This document shows, piece after piece, positions 44,228-53,330 of a DNA stretch of 64,000 bases. The position numbers and the translations under genes were made by a program. The notes beneath the pieces are model-generated. The model made no database searches. It had not been told where the DNA came from and saw nothing but the letters and a program-made list of their open reading frames with translations. Source of the stretch: a virus; IMG/VR virus record IMGVR_UViG_3300034103_001442, positions 87,741 through 151,740 of that record; one strand, given 5' to 3'. Within the stretch, counting starts at the first letter, position 1; each line of letters begins with the position of its first letter.

Positions 44228-45577
44228 TTACATGAGGTTGTTGACAAGCACGCGACGGTAGTACTTGTTGACATCTTGCTCGAGTGTAGCTGTTGCATCT
44301 GCAGCAGTTGTACCCTTCGCAAATGGGTTTGGTGCCATACCATAACGTGTCTTGAAGCCAATTTTTGGCTGGAAGGTGTCTGGATCGACGGCACGAACCA
44401 TCTGGAGTGGAACGTATGGGCAGTAGAACAAGCCAGCATCGAATGGTGATGTACCCTTATAACCAACAACCATATAGTTGGTTGCAGCATATGGGTCAAT
44501 GTACACCTTCAAGCGACCGTTTAGAACACCAGCAAATGTGTTGCCTGTGTCGTCAACGTTCAATGCGTTGCTGTTGAGGGCTGGAGCATAATCCAGAACA
44601 CCAGCCATCTGCAATGCTGACGCTACGTCAGATGAGCAGAGGATGATGTTACCCTTACCGCGACGTGTCTGCTTGGCGATTTGGTTTGCTTCGCGCTCGA
44701 CTTGGAACATAAGTCCCTTGAACTTCTCAACTGACCAACGACCATTTGAGTCTGTGTCGAGGTCAAAGATACCTGAAGCAGTTGTACCTTCAGTTGCACC
44801 CTTCTCAGCAGTGATGATTACTGAACGGACAACCTCGCGGTTGATTTCAGCAAGAATTTCTGCAGAAAGAATGTTTGAAAGTTCTGTTTCAGCGTCAAGA
44901 CCGTGAATTGCCTTCAAGTCCTGTGCGAGTTCAAGACTGTATTCAGCCTTCAATGCGCGTGTTTTAGCAGAAACTGTTACCTTCTCGATTGAGAAGCCCA
45001 TTTGTGGGAATGTGCCTGTTGCGCCCAACTTTTCAGCTGAACCAAGGAGCAAGCCCATTGCGTAGTTGTATGTGCTGTTACCAGCGTTGTTTGAGGCATA
45101 GATGCCTGCTGATACAACGTTAGCACCAACAGATGTAGCACCTGAAGCGCCAGTGTTTGCAGCGTCAAGACCTGCGCCAAGACGTGATGCATGACCTGTG
45201 TTTGCTTCGTTATAGAATGCTTCATCAGTTAATGCGGTTGAGTTTGCATACTTTGTACGCATTGCGAAAATCAGACCTGTTGGACCTGTCATTGGCTGAA
45301 CGCCGCAGATGTCATAGGCAACGAGGTTTGGCATTGCGCGACGAACCAGTGAGATCAACACTGGGTCAAAGTTTGATGCGTTTCCTGCGACGTTTACTGG
45401 TGCGGCTTCGCCAAGTAGTTGTTGTGAACCACCGAGCAATGCTGCTTCGTTTAGTGCCTTCTCAGTGTTCTCAAGAACCTGAGCAGTAACCATACGACGG
45501 TAAGCGTCCTTAATTTCTGGAAGATCAGAGTGATCAAGCACTGGCTTCCACTTGTTTTGAATTTCCTCAGCTAACAT
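44228..45577 (-). CDS. 23: major capsid protein (T4 gp23)
   Basis: A 449-residue HK97-fold subunit of the head. N-terminal scaffold-contacting helix (MLAEEIQNKWKPVLDH) is normally removed by gp21. Typical segments: RRAMPNLVAYDICGVQPMTGPTGLIFAMR, KTRALKAEYSLELAQDLKAIHGLDAE and TRYGMAPNPF. GGGAG ribosome site, late promoter at 45619 and its own terminator give high late expression. Ala/Ser loop (NTGASGATSVG) may be surface-exposed. Confidence 0.96.
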   Translation of the reverse strand: MLAEEIQNKWKPVLDHSDLPEIKDAYRRMVTAQVLENTEKALNEAALLGGSQQLLGEAAPVNVAGNASNFDPVLISLVRRAMPNLVAYDICGVQPMTGPTGLIFAMRTKYANSTALTDEAFYNEANTGHASRLGAGLDAANTGASGATSVGANVVSAGIYASNNAGNSTYNYAMGLLLGSAEKLGATGTFPQMGFSIEKVTVSAKTRALKAEYSLELAQDLKAIHGLDAETELSNILSAEILAEINREVVRSVIITAEKGATEGTTASGIFDLDTDSNGRWSVEKFKGLMFQVEREANQIAKQTRRGKGNIILCSSDVASALQMAGVLDYAPALNSNALNVDDTGNTFAGVLNGRLKVYIDPYAATNYMVVGYKGTSPFDAGLFYCPYVPLQMVRAVDPDTFQPKIGFKTRYGMAPNPFAKGTTAADATATLEQDVNKYYRRVLVNNLM

Positions 45578-45618
45578 TTTTCTTAACTCCCTTTGGGTTG
45601 GTTATTTGTAGTAAAAAA

Positions 45619-45626
45619 TATTTATT
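45619..45626 (-). promoter_or_regulatory. late promoter of gene 23
   Basis: Minus strand AATAAATA, about 40 bases before the gp23 ATG; overlaps the end of gene 22. Confidence 0.65.
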
Positions 45627-46593
45627 ATTTTAACGTTCTTGAAATTGCACTGACGTACTTGGCCATGTGTGCTGGTACTGGCGCAGCAACAGGCTCAACC
45701 GCCTCAGTTTCTTCCGTCACGATATTCGTTGCAGGCTTTTCTTTCTTAGCAAAGTATTGCTCTTTGATAACTTGCAACTTCTTGCGGTAAGCATCAACAT
45801 CGGCGAAATCCACACCCTCTGAAAGTGTACGGAATTTTTCGACTTGAGTTGCCACAAGACCTTCTGCAACTTCATCAAATGTAGTCTGCTTTTCGGCTTC
45901 ATTGATGACGTTTTGCAATTCGATGTTCTTATTAATTTCTTCGTCGAGTTTGGCTTGGATCTCTTCGATACGTGCGCTCAATTCGCCAAGAACGTCAACC
46001 TTCTCTTCTGGAATGTTGATGTATGACTCTGTGAACAACTTGTGGAGACCGCCAATAAATTCTTCAGCAATCTCTGAACGTAGTGATTCAACGAGTGCAA
46101 TCTCGTTTTCCTTGACCCATGTCTCAACGACATAATCCATATACTGATCTACCTTTGATGATAGGTCGTCTTGGAATAGGGCTACGGCTTCCTCGATTTT
46201 CTTTTCTGTTTCTTCTTCGAGACGTGCCTTTTCGATTGTGAGGCGAGCATTGACTGCTGCTTCGAAAATTGTTACTGTCTTTTCCTTGAACTCTTCAGTT
46301 AGAGTTTCGCCAGCAAACATTTCTTCAACGTCTTCCTTGGCGACTAACTTTGGCATTGGCATTTGACCAAGACCTGTTTGGCCAGGAGCAGTTGCAGATG
46401 GTGTCTTTTCTGCTTCCTTACCGATTTGAGCGAGCGCGTCATTCAGGAACTTTGAAAGATCCTCTTTACCAAGTTGTGCCATTAATGACGTGAATGTAGC
46501 AAGCATCTCAGCCTTTGATGGAGATGGCTTGAGTGTATCTGCTGCTGCAGTTTCGTCGATTTTCTCAACGACTTCAGTGTTCTGATCTGACAT
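45625..46593 (-). CDS. 22: prohead scaffold core protein (T4 gp22)
   Basis: A 322-residue acidic, coiled-coil protein that forms the assembly core and is degraded by gp21. ATG at 46593 after AGGAG (MSDQNTEVVEK). Long helix EFIGGLHKLFTESYINIPEEKVDVLGELSARIEEIQAKLDEE and C-terminal VPAHMAKYVSAISRTLK match gp22. Confidence 0.93.
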   Translation of the reverse strand: MSDQNTEVVEKIDETAAADTLKPSPSKAEMLATFTSLMAQLGKEDLSKFLNDALAQIGKEAEKTPSATAPGQTGLGQMPMPKLVAKEDVEEMFAGETLTEEFKEKTVTIFEAAVNARLTIEKARLEEETEKKIEEAVALFQDDLSSKVDQYMDYVVETWVKENEIALVESLRSEIAEEFIGGLHKLFTESYINIPEEKVDVLGELSARIEEIQAKLDEEINKNIELQNVINEAEKQTTFDEVAEGLVATQVEKFRTLSEGVDFADVDAYRKKLQVIKEQYFAKKEKPATNIVTEETEAVEPVAAPVPAHMAKYVSAISRTLK

Positions 46594-46622
46594 TTGCAAA
46601 ACTCCTTTAGGATATTTTTTAT

Positions 46623-47291
46623 TTATTTATAATTTGAGGATTTAGAAATTTCGTTGAGAAACTTCTCGAAAATTGCTAACTTTTTGGATTCGTCCAACTT
46701 CTTAACCTTTGATGCTTTTTCAATGGCGGCTTTTGCTTCTCTAGCAACAAGCATATCATTTTCCCAGCACCACTCTACACCTTCCATAATACCATTGACG
46801 AAAGCGTCTGGTGCTGATGGATCAGCCACGATGTCAGCGGCTGTTGCGAGGTAAAAATCATTTTGAACTTCATTGACACCTTCTTTGTTCAGTTTCAATG
46901 AACCCATGCCGCGTGATGACACGCCGATTGTGACGCCTTCACCGATAAGGTTACGAACGATGGCACCCATTGGGGTCTCCATGATCTTTGCTTTACCGAT
47001 AAAGTTGCTACCATCGCGACGCAGTTCAACAATTTTATGTGATACGCGGTCAAGGTTGATTGTTGGACCATCTGGGTGACCGAGTTCGCCAAGAGCACGA
47101 CCTTTTTGAACATATTGTTCATTGTAGCGGCTAACTTCTTTATCTAAAACTTCAATTGGATACATACGTCCATTGCGGTTTTTAATTCCACCTTGAAGAA
47201 AAACACCTTCGATATAGAGATTTTTCTTACCGTTTTCTTTTGTTTCGGTAACGTATTTTAGATCTTCAACGACTTCCGTGATCAGTTTCAT
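46623..47291 (-). CDS. 21: prohead protease (T4 gp21)
   Basis: A 222-residue serine protease (U9/herpes-assemblin-like) that cleaves the scaffold and gp23. NLYIEGVFLQGGIKNRNGRMYP, ALGELGHPDGPTINLDRVSHK with the catalytic His, and GVTIGVSSRGMGSL with the catalytic Ser are present. T4 gp21 has 212 residues. Confidence 0.95.
   Translation of the reverse strand: MKLITEVVEDLKYVTETKENGKKNLYIEGVFLQGGIKNRNGRMYPIEVLDKEVSRYNEQYVQKGRALGELGHPDGPTINLDRVSHKIVELRRDGSNFIGKAKIMETPMGAIVRNLIGEGVTIGVSSRGMGSLKLNKEGVNEVQNDFYLATAADIVADPSAPDAFVNGIMEGVEWCWENDMLVAREAKAAIEKASKVKKLDESKKLAIFEKFLNEISKSSNYK
46624..46631 (-). promoter_or_regulatory. late promoter of gene 22
   Basis: Minus strand TATAAATA overlapping the gp21 stop codon, followed 30 bases on by the gp22 ATG. 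Confidence 0.8.
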
Positions 47292-47301
47292 TTGCTATAC
47301 C

Positions 47302-47676
47302 TTATGAATTGTTATAGTCAGAGGTAAATTGTCCGACCTTTTGACACTCAAGCATAATGTATGCGTTTGCCGTTCCAACATAGTTGATTACAAGATTTGC
47401 GCTTTGTCCAACAGTGATTGGAATTCCGCAACCAGCATAATCTTTTTGACCAGTTGATTCATAAACTGCAACAAGTGTTGATCCACGTAAAACTTGAATA
47501 TGACCGCCATCAGTACCCCAAACCGCTTGGGCGATATAGGCGCCAGTCAAAATTTCATTTGATGTAGCAACGTTGCTAACACTATTATTACCTGCAACAA
47601 TAATTGTACTATTGCCAGGTGTTGAGTGAACAACAAACGCTGTATTTTTACGGTTTGATGTAATTGTGTATGCCAT
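47302..47676 (-). CDS. virion structural (decoration-like) protein (124 aa)
   Basis: MAYTITSNRKNTAFVVHSTPGNSTIIVAGNNSVSNVATSNE... is an all-beta protein with Asn/Ser/Thr-rich turns and VLRGSTLVAVYESTGQKDYAG. Closely similar patterns occur in marine T4-like phages between gp21 and gp67/68 (memory). A capsid decoration or head protein is likely from position. Confidence 0.75.
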   Translation of the reverse strand: MAYTITSNRKNTAFVVHSTPGNSTIIVAGNNSVSNVATSNEILTGAYIAQAVWGTDGGHIQVLRGSTLVAVYESTGQKDYAGCGIPITVGQSANLVINYVGTANAYIMLECQKVGQFTSDYNNS

Positions 47677-48392
47677 TATTCAAGGTTCCTATTTTTGATA
47701 GCAAAATCAAGCATTGTATCAAGACCACCTTTTTCGATAGCCTCAACAAACTTTTCTTGATTTTCTTCAGTCAATTTACCAAATACTGAAAGCATCAGTG
47801 TTTTATTTGATTCATTTAGTGAAGAAAGTAAGTCTTCAATTTTTTCTTCAGCGCGGAGTTTCTTTAGTACTGCCCCAGCAACACGTTCACCTGCTGCCTT
47901 TGAGCCATACTTTTTGGCTGCTGATGCAGCAATTTTTGAAAACTGCTTACCCTTTTTGCCAATATCTTTTCCAGCGGCTGCGGCTTTGGCTGAGTAACCA
48001 GCCTTTTCTTCGATTGATTCAACTTCTTCAGTTGCTGGAACCTTGACTGCGCCCTTACCCATGGCACCGATTTTTTTGAATGCTAACTCACGACCTTTTG
48101 AACGATCTTTTTTAGTGTCAGCAAATGCTTTTTCTCGGTATTTGTTAACTTTAGAAGCAGAAATTTCATCGATTTGTTCGACTTCTTCATAGACTTTTTC
48201 ATCTTCTCCTGGCTCATGGCCATGGGCTTCCTTCTTTCGGTCTATCTTTTTAACCTTCGCGCCAGCGAAAACGTCATCACCATTTCCATTGCGGTCTGGT
48301 GTTTTTGCGACAACGTGCTTGTCGACAAACTTTTGTTCATCGGCTGCTTTTGGCTTGTATAGTTCCAAAAAGTCTTTAAGTGTTTTCGCCAT
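47676..48392 (-). CDS. prohead core-associated protein (gp68-like position)
   Basis: A 238-residue Lys/Glu/Ala-rich protein: N-terminus MAKTLKDFLELYKPKAADEQKFVDKHVVAKTPDRNGNGDDVF and a basic central part (SAKAAAAGKDIGKKGKQFSKI). Located between gp67-like and gp21 genes, as the T4 core protein gp68. Probably internal head protein processed by gp21; homology not proven. Confidence 0.65.
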   Translation of the reverse strand: MAKTLKDFLELYKPKAADEQKFVDKHVVAKTPDRNGNGDDVFAGAKVKKIDRKKEAHGHEPGEDEKVYEEVEQIDEISASKVNKYREKAFADTKKDRSKGRELAFKKIGAMGKGAVKVPATEEVESIEEKAGYSAKAAAAGKDIGKKGKQFSKIAASAAKKYGSKAAGERVAGAVLKKLRAEEKIEDLLSSLNESNKTLMLSVFGKLTEENQEKFVEAIEKGGLDTMLDFAIKNRNLE

Positions 48393-48726
48393 CTTCTAAT
48401 TCCTCTGAATCTAATAAGTCCGCAAGTTGCGCATCTAATTCTTCATCTCCGATATCGGCTGGCAAATTATCCCAGTCGATCTCGTCTTCTAAATCTGTTT
48501 CTGCCTCTGCTTCATCTTCAACAGTCTCGTTTTCTTCGTTTTGTTCAACTTCAGGGACGTCTACTGTTTCTTCGTCCTCATTAGCGAACATAGATTTAGC
48601 AACATCAACTTTCAAAGCAGCAATTGCATCACTCGCTTTTTGACCGATGATTTCGTTGAATGCATCAGAAAAACTTGTTGGCTGCTTTTCAAAAGCAAAA
48701 TTAATCAAATCAGCAGTTGTTGGCAT
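48376..48726 (-). CDS. 67: prohead core protein (T4 gp67-like)
   Basis: Start set at 48726 (MPTTADLINFAFEKQPTSFSDAFNEIIG), the frame upstream being noncoding. After a helical first 40 residues it is extremely acidic (EDEETVDVPEVEQNEENET, WDNLPADIGDEELDAQ). gp67 is the small acidic core protein encoded after gp20, matching this place. GGAG upstream and a late promoter at 48743. Confidence 0.8.
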   Translation of the reverse strand: MPTTADLINFAFEKQPTSFSDAFNEIIGQKASDAIAALKVDVAKSMFANEDEETVDVPEVEQNEENETVEDEAEAETDLEDEIDWDNLPADIGDEELDAQLADLLDSEELEDGENT

Positions 48727-48742
48727 ATATCCTCCAATCCTT

Positions 48743-48750
48743 TTATTTAT
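48743..48750 (-). promoter_or_regulatory. late promoter before gene 67
   Basis: Minus strand TATAAATA, 16 bases before the gp67-like ATG, so the leader is short but contains GGAG. Confidence 0.75.
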
Positions 48751-48754
48751 AAAT

Positions 48755-50332
48755 TCATTCAACGCCAACCATGTCCTGTCCTGGTTGCCCTTCATCTTGA
48801 GCACCACCAGGAGCAGCGGCTTGTTGTTGTGGTAACGGTTCTTGATACTGAGGGTTGTCTTGTTCTTCCTCAATTTGTTTATCAATTTCCTTCATATCTT
48901 CTTCAGTTTGATATAGAACATTGCGACGAACCCATTCATTTGAATAGTAACGTCCAACAAAGTCAGACATATCACGCATCATTGAGACACGGTCACGCAA
49001 AATTTCTGTATTGCGCAATTCGGCAAAGTGATTGTCTTGAGCAAACTCATACTTGAAGGCATCTTTAAACTCAGCCCAGTCTTCACTGGTGATAATACCC
49101 TTGAGGATAAGTTGTTTTTCAAGACATTTGTTAAACAGTTCGGCAAATTTTGCGCGCAAACGTGTGATAAACTTTGAAAACTTCACTTCATCGCGGCTGA
49201 TCTCAGTTGCACGACCCAAGTTGAATTGAGCCTCTGGATCAAGTCTTGTAACAGGAACGTTTAGAGCCTTATACAAACGACGCTGGAAGTAAACGATATC
49301 ATCAATTTCTCCCAAGTTTTGACCGCCTGGCAATGTTGTAATTTCTGTTCCCTTACCGCCTTCACGACGTGGTAGCCAGAAATCTTCAAGCATTGTCATA
49401 AACTTACGGTCATCACGAACTTCACCTGTTTGTGAGTCATATACAAGTTTGTTCTTAAACTTGGTCATGATGTCACGGAGGTATTGCTCAGCCTTCATTT
49501 TTGGAAGGTTACCAACATCGATGTAGAAAATACGACGTTCAGGTGCACGTGAAATACGATAAATGACCAGCGAATCTTCCATAGACTTCAACTGGTTTAG
49601 TGGTTTGATTGCTTTATGTAAGTAACCAACAACCAAGTCGCCATTGACGTTTACGAGTCCACTGGTTACATGGACGATAGAGTCTTTGGCAATTTTAATT
49701 CCTGTTTGACCACTTTGACTGAAGTCAGCAGTACCAGCGGCTTTGGTTTGAAAACCCTTATCGCTGTACATGTAAAATTCTTCAATATCAGAAACAACAC
49801 TGACATTGTTTTTAACTTTTTTCTTTTTGACTTGTTTGACTTTACGCATTTTGCGTGGGTCAATGTAACGCAATTCTTTTAAACCAGCACGTGGGTTTTC
49901 GTCGTCGATTATAAAATGATAATACAAACGACCATCAACATACCATTTACGGAATATTTCATATGCGTGTTGGTTAAATTCAAGAATCTGCTTGACGTTG
50001 TTAAACTCATCAAGGATCATCTTTTTGATATTGTCTGGTTGCTTTAGGTCATCCAAATTTAATTCAACAATTTCTTTTTTTGGATCAGCAACGATTGCTT
50101 CATTTACAATATCATCTACAGCATAGTCGATTTCTGGATATGTTGCCATATCACGGTAGCGAGTGACCAGTTCGCCTTCTGTTCTAATTGACCCATCAAG
50201 GTCAACATACATACCATACACGCCACCCTCGGCAACGACAACTGCGCCGTCCTCATTGAGCGGTGGTGCAAATGAAGGGGAGGGAGCCTCCTCCTTTTTA
50301 CGTTCAATTTTGAAACCGAATAATTCAGCCAT
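48755..50332 (-). CDS. 20: portal vertex protein (T4 gp20)
   Basis: A 525-residue subunit of the dodecameric portal (T4 524). YGMYVDLDGSIRTEGELVTRYRDMATYPEIDYAVDDIVNEA and YFQRRLYKALNVPVTRLDPEAQFNLGRATEISRDEVKF are typical. The C-terminus ends in a Pro/Gln-rich tail. Assembles the head start point and DNA entry channel. Confidence 0.96.
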   Translation of the reverse strand: MAELFGFKIERKKEEAPSPSFAPPLNEDGAVVVAEGGVYGMYVDLDGSIRTEGELVTRYRDMATYPEIDYAVDDIVNEAIVADPKKEIVELNLDDLKQPDNIKKMILDEFNNVKQILEFNQHAYEIFRKWYVDGRLYYHFIIDDENPRAGLKELRYIDPRKMRKVKQVKKKKVKNNVSVVSDIEEFYMYSDKGFQTKAAGTADFSQSGQTGIKIAKDSIVHVTSGLVNVNGDLVVGYLHKAIKPLNQLKSMEDSLVIYRISRAPERRIFYIDVGNLPKMKAEQYLRDIMTKFKNKLVYDSQTGEVRDDRKFMTMLEDFWLPRREGGKGTEITTLPGGQNLGEIDDIVYFQRRLYKALNVPVTRLDPEAQFNLGRATEISRDEVKFSKFITRLRAKFAELFNKCLEKQLILKGIITSEDWAEFKDAFKYEFAQDNHFAELRNTEILRDRVSMMRDMSDFVGRYYSNEWVRRNVLYQTEEDMKEIDKQIEEEQDNPQYQEPLPQQQAAAPGGAQDEGQPGQDMVGVE

Positions 50333-50353
50333 TTACGGAAACTCCAAAAATAT

Positions 50354-50383
50354 AAAAAGACAGAAGGGAGGTGTTACCCTCCC
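50354..50383 (-). terminator. terminator after gene 19
   Basis: Minus strand GGGAGG/CCTCCC hairpin followed by TTCTGTCTTTTT, 6 bases after the gp19 stop. Confidence 0.8.
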
Positions 50384-50389
50384 AATCTA

Positions 50390-50923
50390 TCAAGCGCCAC
50401 CAGCGTTCCCTGTAACTCCACCTGTAACAGTCCAATAATCGTACTGGAATTCAACTTGGAATGTCTCATAAGTATCGATGTCGCCCCAGTTGAGGTCAAT
50501 GTTTGACACAACAATTGGGAACAAACCGCTGAAAGTGTATTCTCTCAGAATTTTACCATCTTTACCGAATTGAGTTACTTGAGCATCAGACTTGTAACTT
50601 GAAAGAGCGCGAACGTTACCTTGTAGACGATTGATCTGGTTTGACCATGTTTCAAGTGCGTTGCGGATTTTGAAGTCTTCATCGTTGATTACGGTGACAG
50701 TCCAAGGATCGAATGTTCGATCGCCAGCCAGTTTTAACTGACGACCGAAATATGGAACCTGAATTGTACCGAGGTTTGATGCTGGTAGGGCTGCTGCTTG
50801 TACCATAAATGGCACCTTAATATTAGCAGCAGCGTCTTTTGTATCAATTTGTACGCGGAATAGATTTGGTCTTGCGCCGCCACCAGCCAGTTGGCTTCTA
50901 ATTTCATTAATACTGAAAGCCAT
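50390..50923 (-). CDS. 19: tail tube protein (T4 gp19)
   Basis: A 177-residue tube subunit (T4 163). PFMVQAAALPASNLGTIQVPYFGRQLKLAGDRTFDPWTVTVINDEDFKIRNALETW is the classical gp19 pattern. Late promoter (AATAAATA at 50946) and own terminator give high expression. Confidence 0.95.
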   Translation of the reverse strand: MAFSINEIRSQLAGGGARPNLFRVQIDTKDAAANIKVPFMVQAAALPASNLGTIQVPYFGRQLKLAGDRTFDPWTVTVINDEDFKIRNALETWSNQINRLQGNVRALSSYKSDAQVTQFGKDGKILREYTFSGLFPIVVSNIDLNWGDIDTYETFQVEFQYDYWTVTGGVTGNAGGA

Positions 50924-50945
50924 TTTGTCTTTCTCCTTTTATCCT

Positions 50946-50953
50946 TATTTATT
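50946..50953 (-). promoter_or_regulatory. late promoter of gene 19
   Basis: Minus strand AATAAATA overlapping the gp18 stop codon. Confidence 0.65.
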
Positions 50954-53276
50954 AGAACTGGCCAACGACTTCGTTGAACTCTACACCAGAGCGTACTGCC
51001 ACGAAATTCAACTGGATGAAGTTGATTGACTTGGCTGGCTTGATATAGATGTCACCAACAAATCTGTTACCATCAATAACTTCAGCGGTGTTGTTTGTTT
51101 CATCGCAAACAACGCGGAAGTCATAGATGCCACGGCGACCCTGAATATCACGCAGGAATGGTTCAACTAGATTTTTGAACTGTGCGCGTGTAAACTCATC
51201 GTTGAACTCGAACAACATAGCGTTTGCAGCAGTTGCAATCGCTTTTTCGAGAACGATGAACAGGCGACGAACGTTGATTCGGTCAAATGCACTTGGCTTA
51301 CCGAGAAGTGTTTTATCTCCGTAAAGCACTGTGCCTTGTCCTGGGAACGTTACAACTGGGTTGACACCCTTCTTGTAAAGTTCATCACGCTCTGCCTTGT
51401 TTGGATTCCAAGCAAGTTTGACAACATTCTTAACTTGACCACGATTAAATCCAGCTGGTGAGAACCATGGATCGCGGAGGTCATCATTACGTGCTGTCAT
51501 ACCTGCTGTATCGCCGTTGAGTGGGATCCAACGGTAAATGTCGTTATACTTATCGTACTGGTACTTGTAACCTGAGTCCATTACAGCATAAGAAGATGCT
51601 CTTACGTTGTCGCGGAATGCAGTTACGTTTGTTACTTGTGCGCCATCAACACCTGCGCCGAACACGTCAGCCTTTTCTGGTGATAAGAATACCACGCAGT
51701 CTTTTCTGACTTCAGCAACGTTGTCGATGATGTAGTTGGCAAGTTGTGCCCCACCGCTTGAACCGCGTGCTGGACCAGTCATCACCAGTGAAATATCCAC
51801 TGCTGAAGTGTCAGCAAACAAGTCATAAGCAGTAGCCAATGAAGCAACTGACACGCCTGTTTCTGAACCGCCCTCACGACCACCGATGAATGACTCAGTG
51901 TACGGTGTTGTTTCAGTTGATGCGGCAACTAGTGCTGCTGTTGCAGATGCCGCCCCAGTGCGATCGTTTGCTGCCCAAACATACTTGGAGAAGTCATTAA
52001 TGACTGTCTTGTAATATGCTGATGAACCGTCACTATTTTTTGCATCAGTTGAACGTGAGAGGTTTTGGAACACTTCAAGAACTGTTCCTACTGAACCTGA
52101 AATTTCTCCATTTTCGTCAGCAACTACAACACTGAGTTGATCAACTACTGATCTACCAGCATTTGTAACAGAGTCGGAAATTCCTGGTGCTGTATCAACT
52201 ACGTTGTGGTATTCCCAGTAACGTGCAAAGTTGTTGCTTGAAATATTTGTTGAAAGTTTTAATGGGCTCTCAAACGTTACTGAGAAGTGGGCAACGTTTG
52301 GCGTTGCACCACCACTGGTGTCCGTTTGTACAATGTCGCCGATTGTTTTGATCTTCAACTTCTGCTTACCGATAGTTGTGTTACCAACTTCGATATAGTC
52401 GCCAACGATCAATTTAGCCTTGACTGCTGTAGCAACAGTTGCTGTATTTGTAATACCAACCATGTTGCCTGTACCAACAAACACAGTCACGTTTGCGCTT
52501 GACTCATTTACTGTCATTGAGATACCAGAAGCGGTTCCTGGTACTGATGTTGAGTTTGATGACAATGTTGAGTTTGCAACTGTAGCAAATGGGTTGATTG
52601 TTGATGACCACTGATCTGCACTGTCGCAAACAGAAACTTTTAGTGAGTCGCCAATCAATCCTGGGTAACGAGCAACATACTCTACACCACTTGGTACTGT
52701 TACAGTTTCCCAATGGTCAGAGTTTTTAACAATCCAGCTGTTTCTTGACGCAGCAACTGCACTGTTTGCAGCAGCGTTGAATGACATGCTGTTAGCAAAG
52801 AACTGAATTGATTGTGTGCTGGCTACTGTTGAGTTACCGAGCGTTGCATTTTTTGAAATTGTAATTGTGCTGTTGTTTGCGGCTGATACGAAAGTATCGT
52901 CTGCGACACCTGAACCGTAAACACCATCACCTACTGACACGCCAATTGCTACACCGTTTGCAGTAACGATTGTGTTACCGTTGAGAGCAACAGACTGGGT
53001 GTTTGAGAAACCTGTTGTAACTGCAGCACGGCTAACATAGAGGCGATTGCCATATGCTAGAAAGTTTGCGGCAGTGAAGAATGTTTCTGCGTTGTCGTTG
53101 GTTGGTTTGCCGTACTTGGCAACTAAATTATTTTCTGAATCTATAAGGAGGAATTTTCCGACTGGTCCCCAACGGAAGACACCTGCAATAGCACCAGTTG
53201 TGGTTGCTACTGAAGGGACAACGGTAGTAAGATCAATCTCAGAAACATTAACTCCAGGGCTGACTTGAAACGCCAT
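50952..53276 (-). CDS. 18: tail sheath protein (T4 gp18)
   Basis: A 774-residue contractile sheath subunit, longer than T4 gp18 (659), with the extra length in a Ser/Asn/Thr-rich middle (about 120-380) that would be a surface domain. Conserved ends: FQVSPGVNVSEIDLTTVVPSVATTTGA and the C-terminal handshake domain FDRINVRRLFIVLEKAIATAANAMLFEFND ... FIQLNFVAVRSGVEFNEV. Confidence 0.95.
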   Translation of the reverse strand: MAFQVSPGVNVSEIDLTTVVPSVATTTGAIAGVFRWGPVGKFLLIDSENNLVAKYGKPTNDNAETFFTAANFLAYGNRLYVSRAAVTTGFSNTQSVALNGNTIVTANGVAIGVSVGDGVYGSGVADDTFVSAANNSTITISKNATLGNSTVASTQSIQFFANSMSFNAAANSAVAASRNSWIVKNSDHWETVTVPSGVEYVARYPGLIGDSLKVSVCDSADQWSSTINPFATVANSTLSSNSTSVPGTASGISMTVNESSANVTVFVGTGNMVGITNTATVATAVKAKLIVGDYIEVGNTTIGKQKLKIKTIGDIVQTDTSGGATPNVAHFSVTFESPLKLSTNISSNNFARYWEYHNVVDTAPGISDSVTNAGRSVVDQLSVVVADENGEISGSVGTVLEVFQNLSRSTDAKNSDGSSAYYKTVINDFSKYVWAANDRTGAASATAALVAASTETTPYTESFIGGREGGSETGVSVASLATAYDLFADTSAVDISLVMTGPARGSSGGAQLANYIIDNVAEVRKDCVVFLSPEKADVFGAGVDGAQVTNVTAFRDNVRASSYAVMDSGYKYQYDKYNDIYRWIPLNGDTAGMTARNDDLRDPWFSPAGFNRGQVKNVVKLAWNPNKAERDELYKKGVNPVVTFPGQGTVLYGDKTLLGKPSAFDRINVRRLFIVLEKAIATAANAMLFEFNDEFTRAQFKNLVEPFLRDIQGRRGIYDFRVVCDETNNTAEVIDGNRFVGDIYIKPAKSINFIQLNFVAVRSGVEFNEVVGQF

Positions 53277-53322
53277 CTTGTAATCTCCCTTTGAAGGTGT
53301 TTATTGTGTTAATATCTTTTTT

Positions 53323-53330
53323 TATTTATA
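53323..53330 (-). promoter_or_regulatory. late promoter of gene 18
   Basis: Minus strand TATAAATA overlapping the gp17 stop; about 45 bases before the gp18 ATG. Confidence 0.8.

Noticed and set aside
45157-45489. Plus-strand 110-codon frame inside gene 23
   Set aside because: Shadow frame of the capsid gene, Arg/Leu-rich with no start signals.
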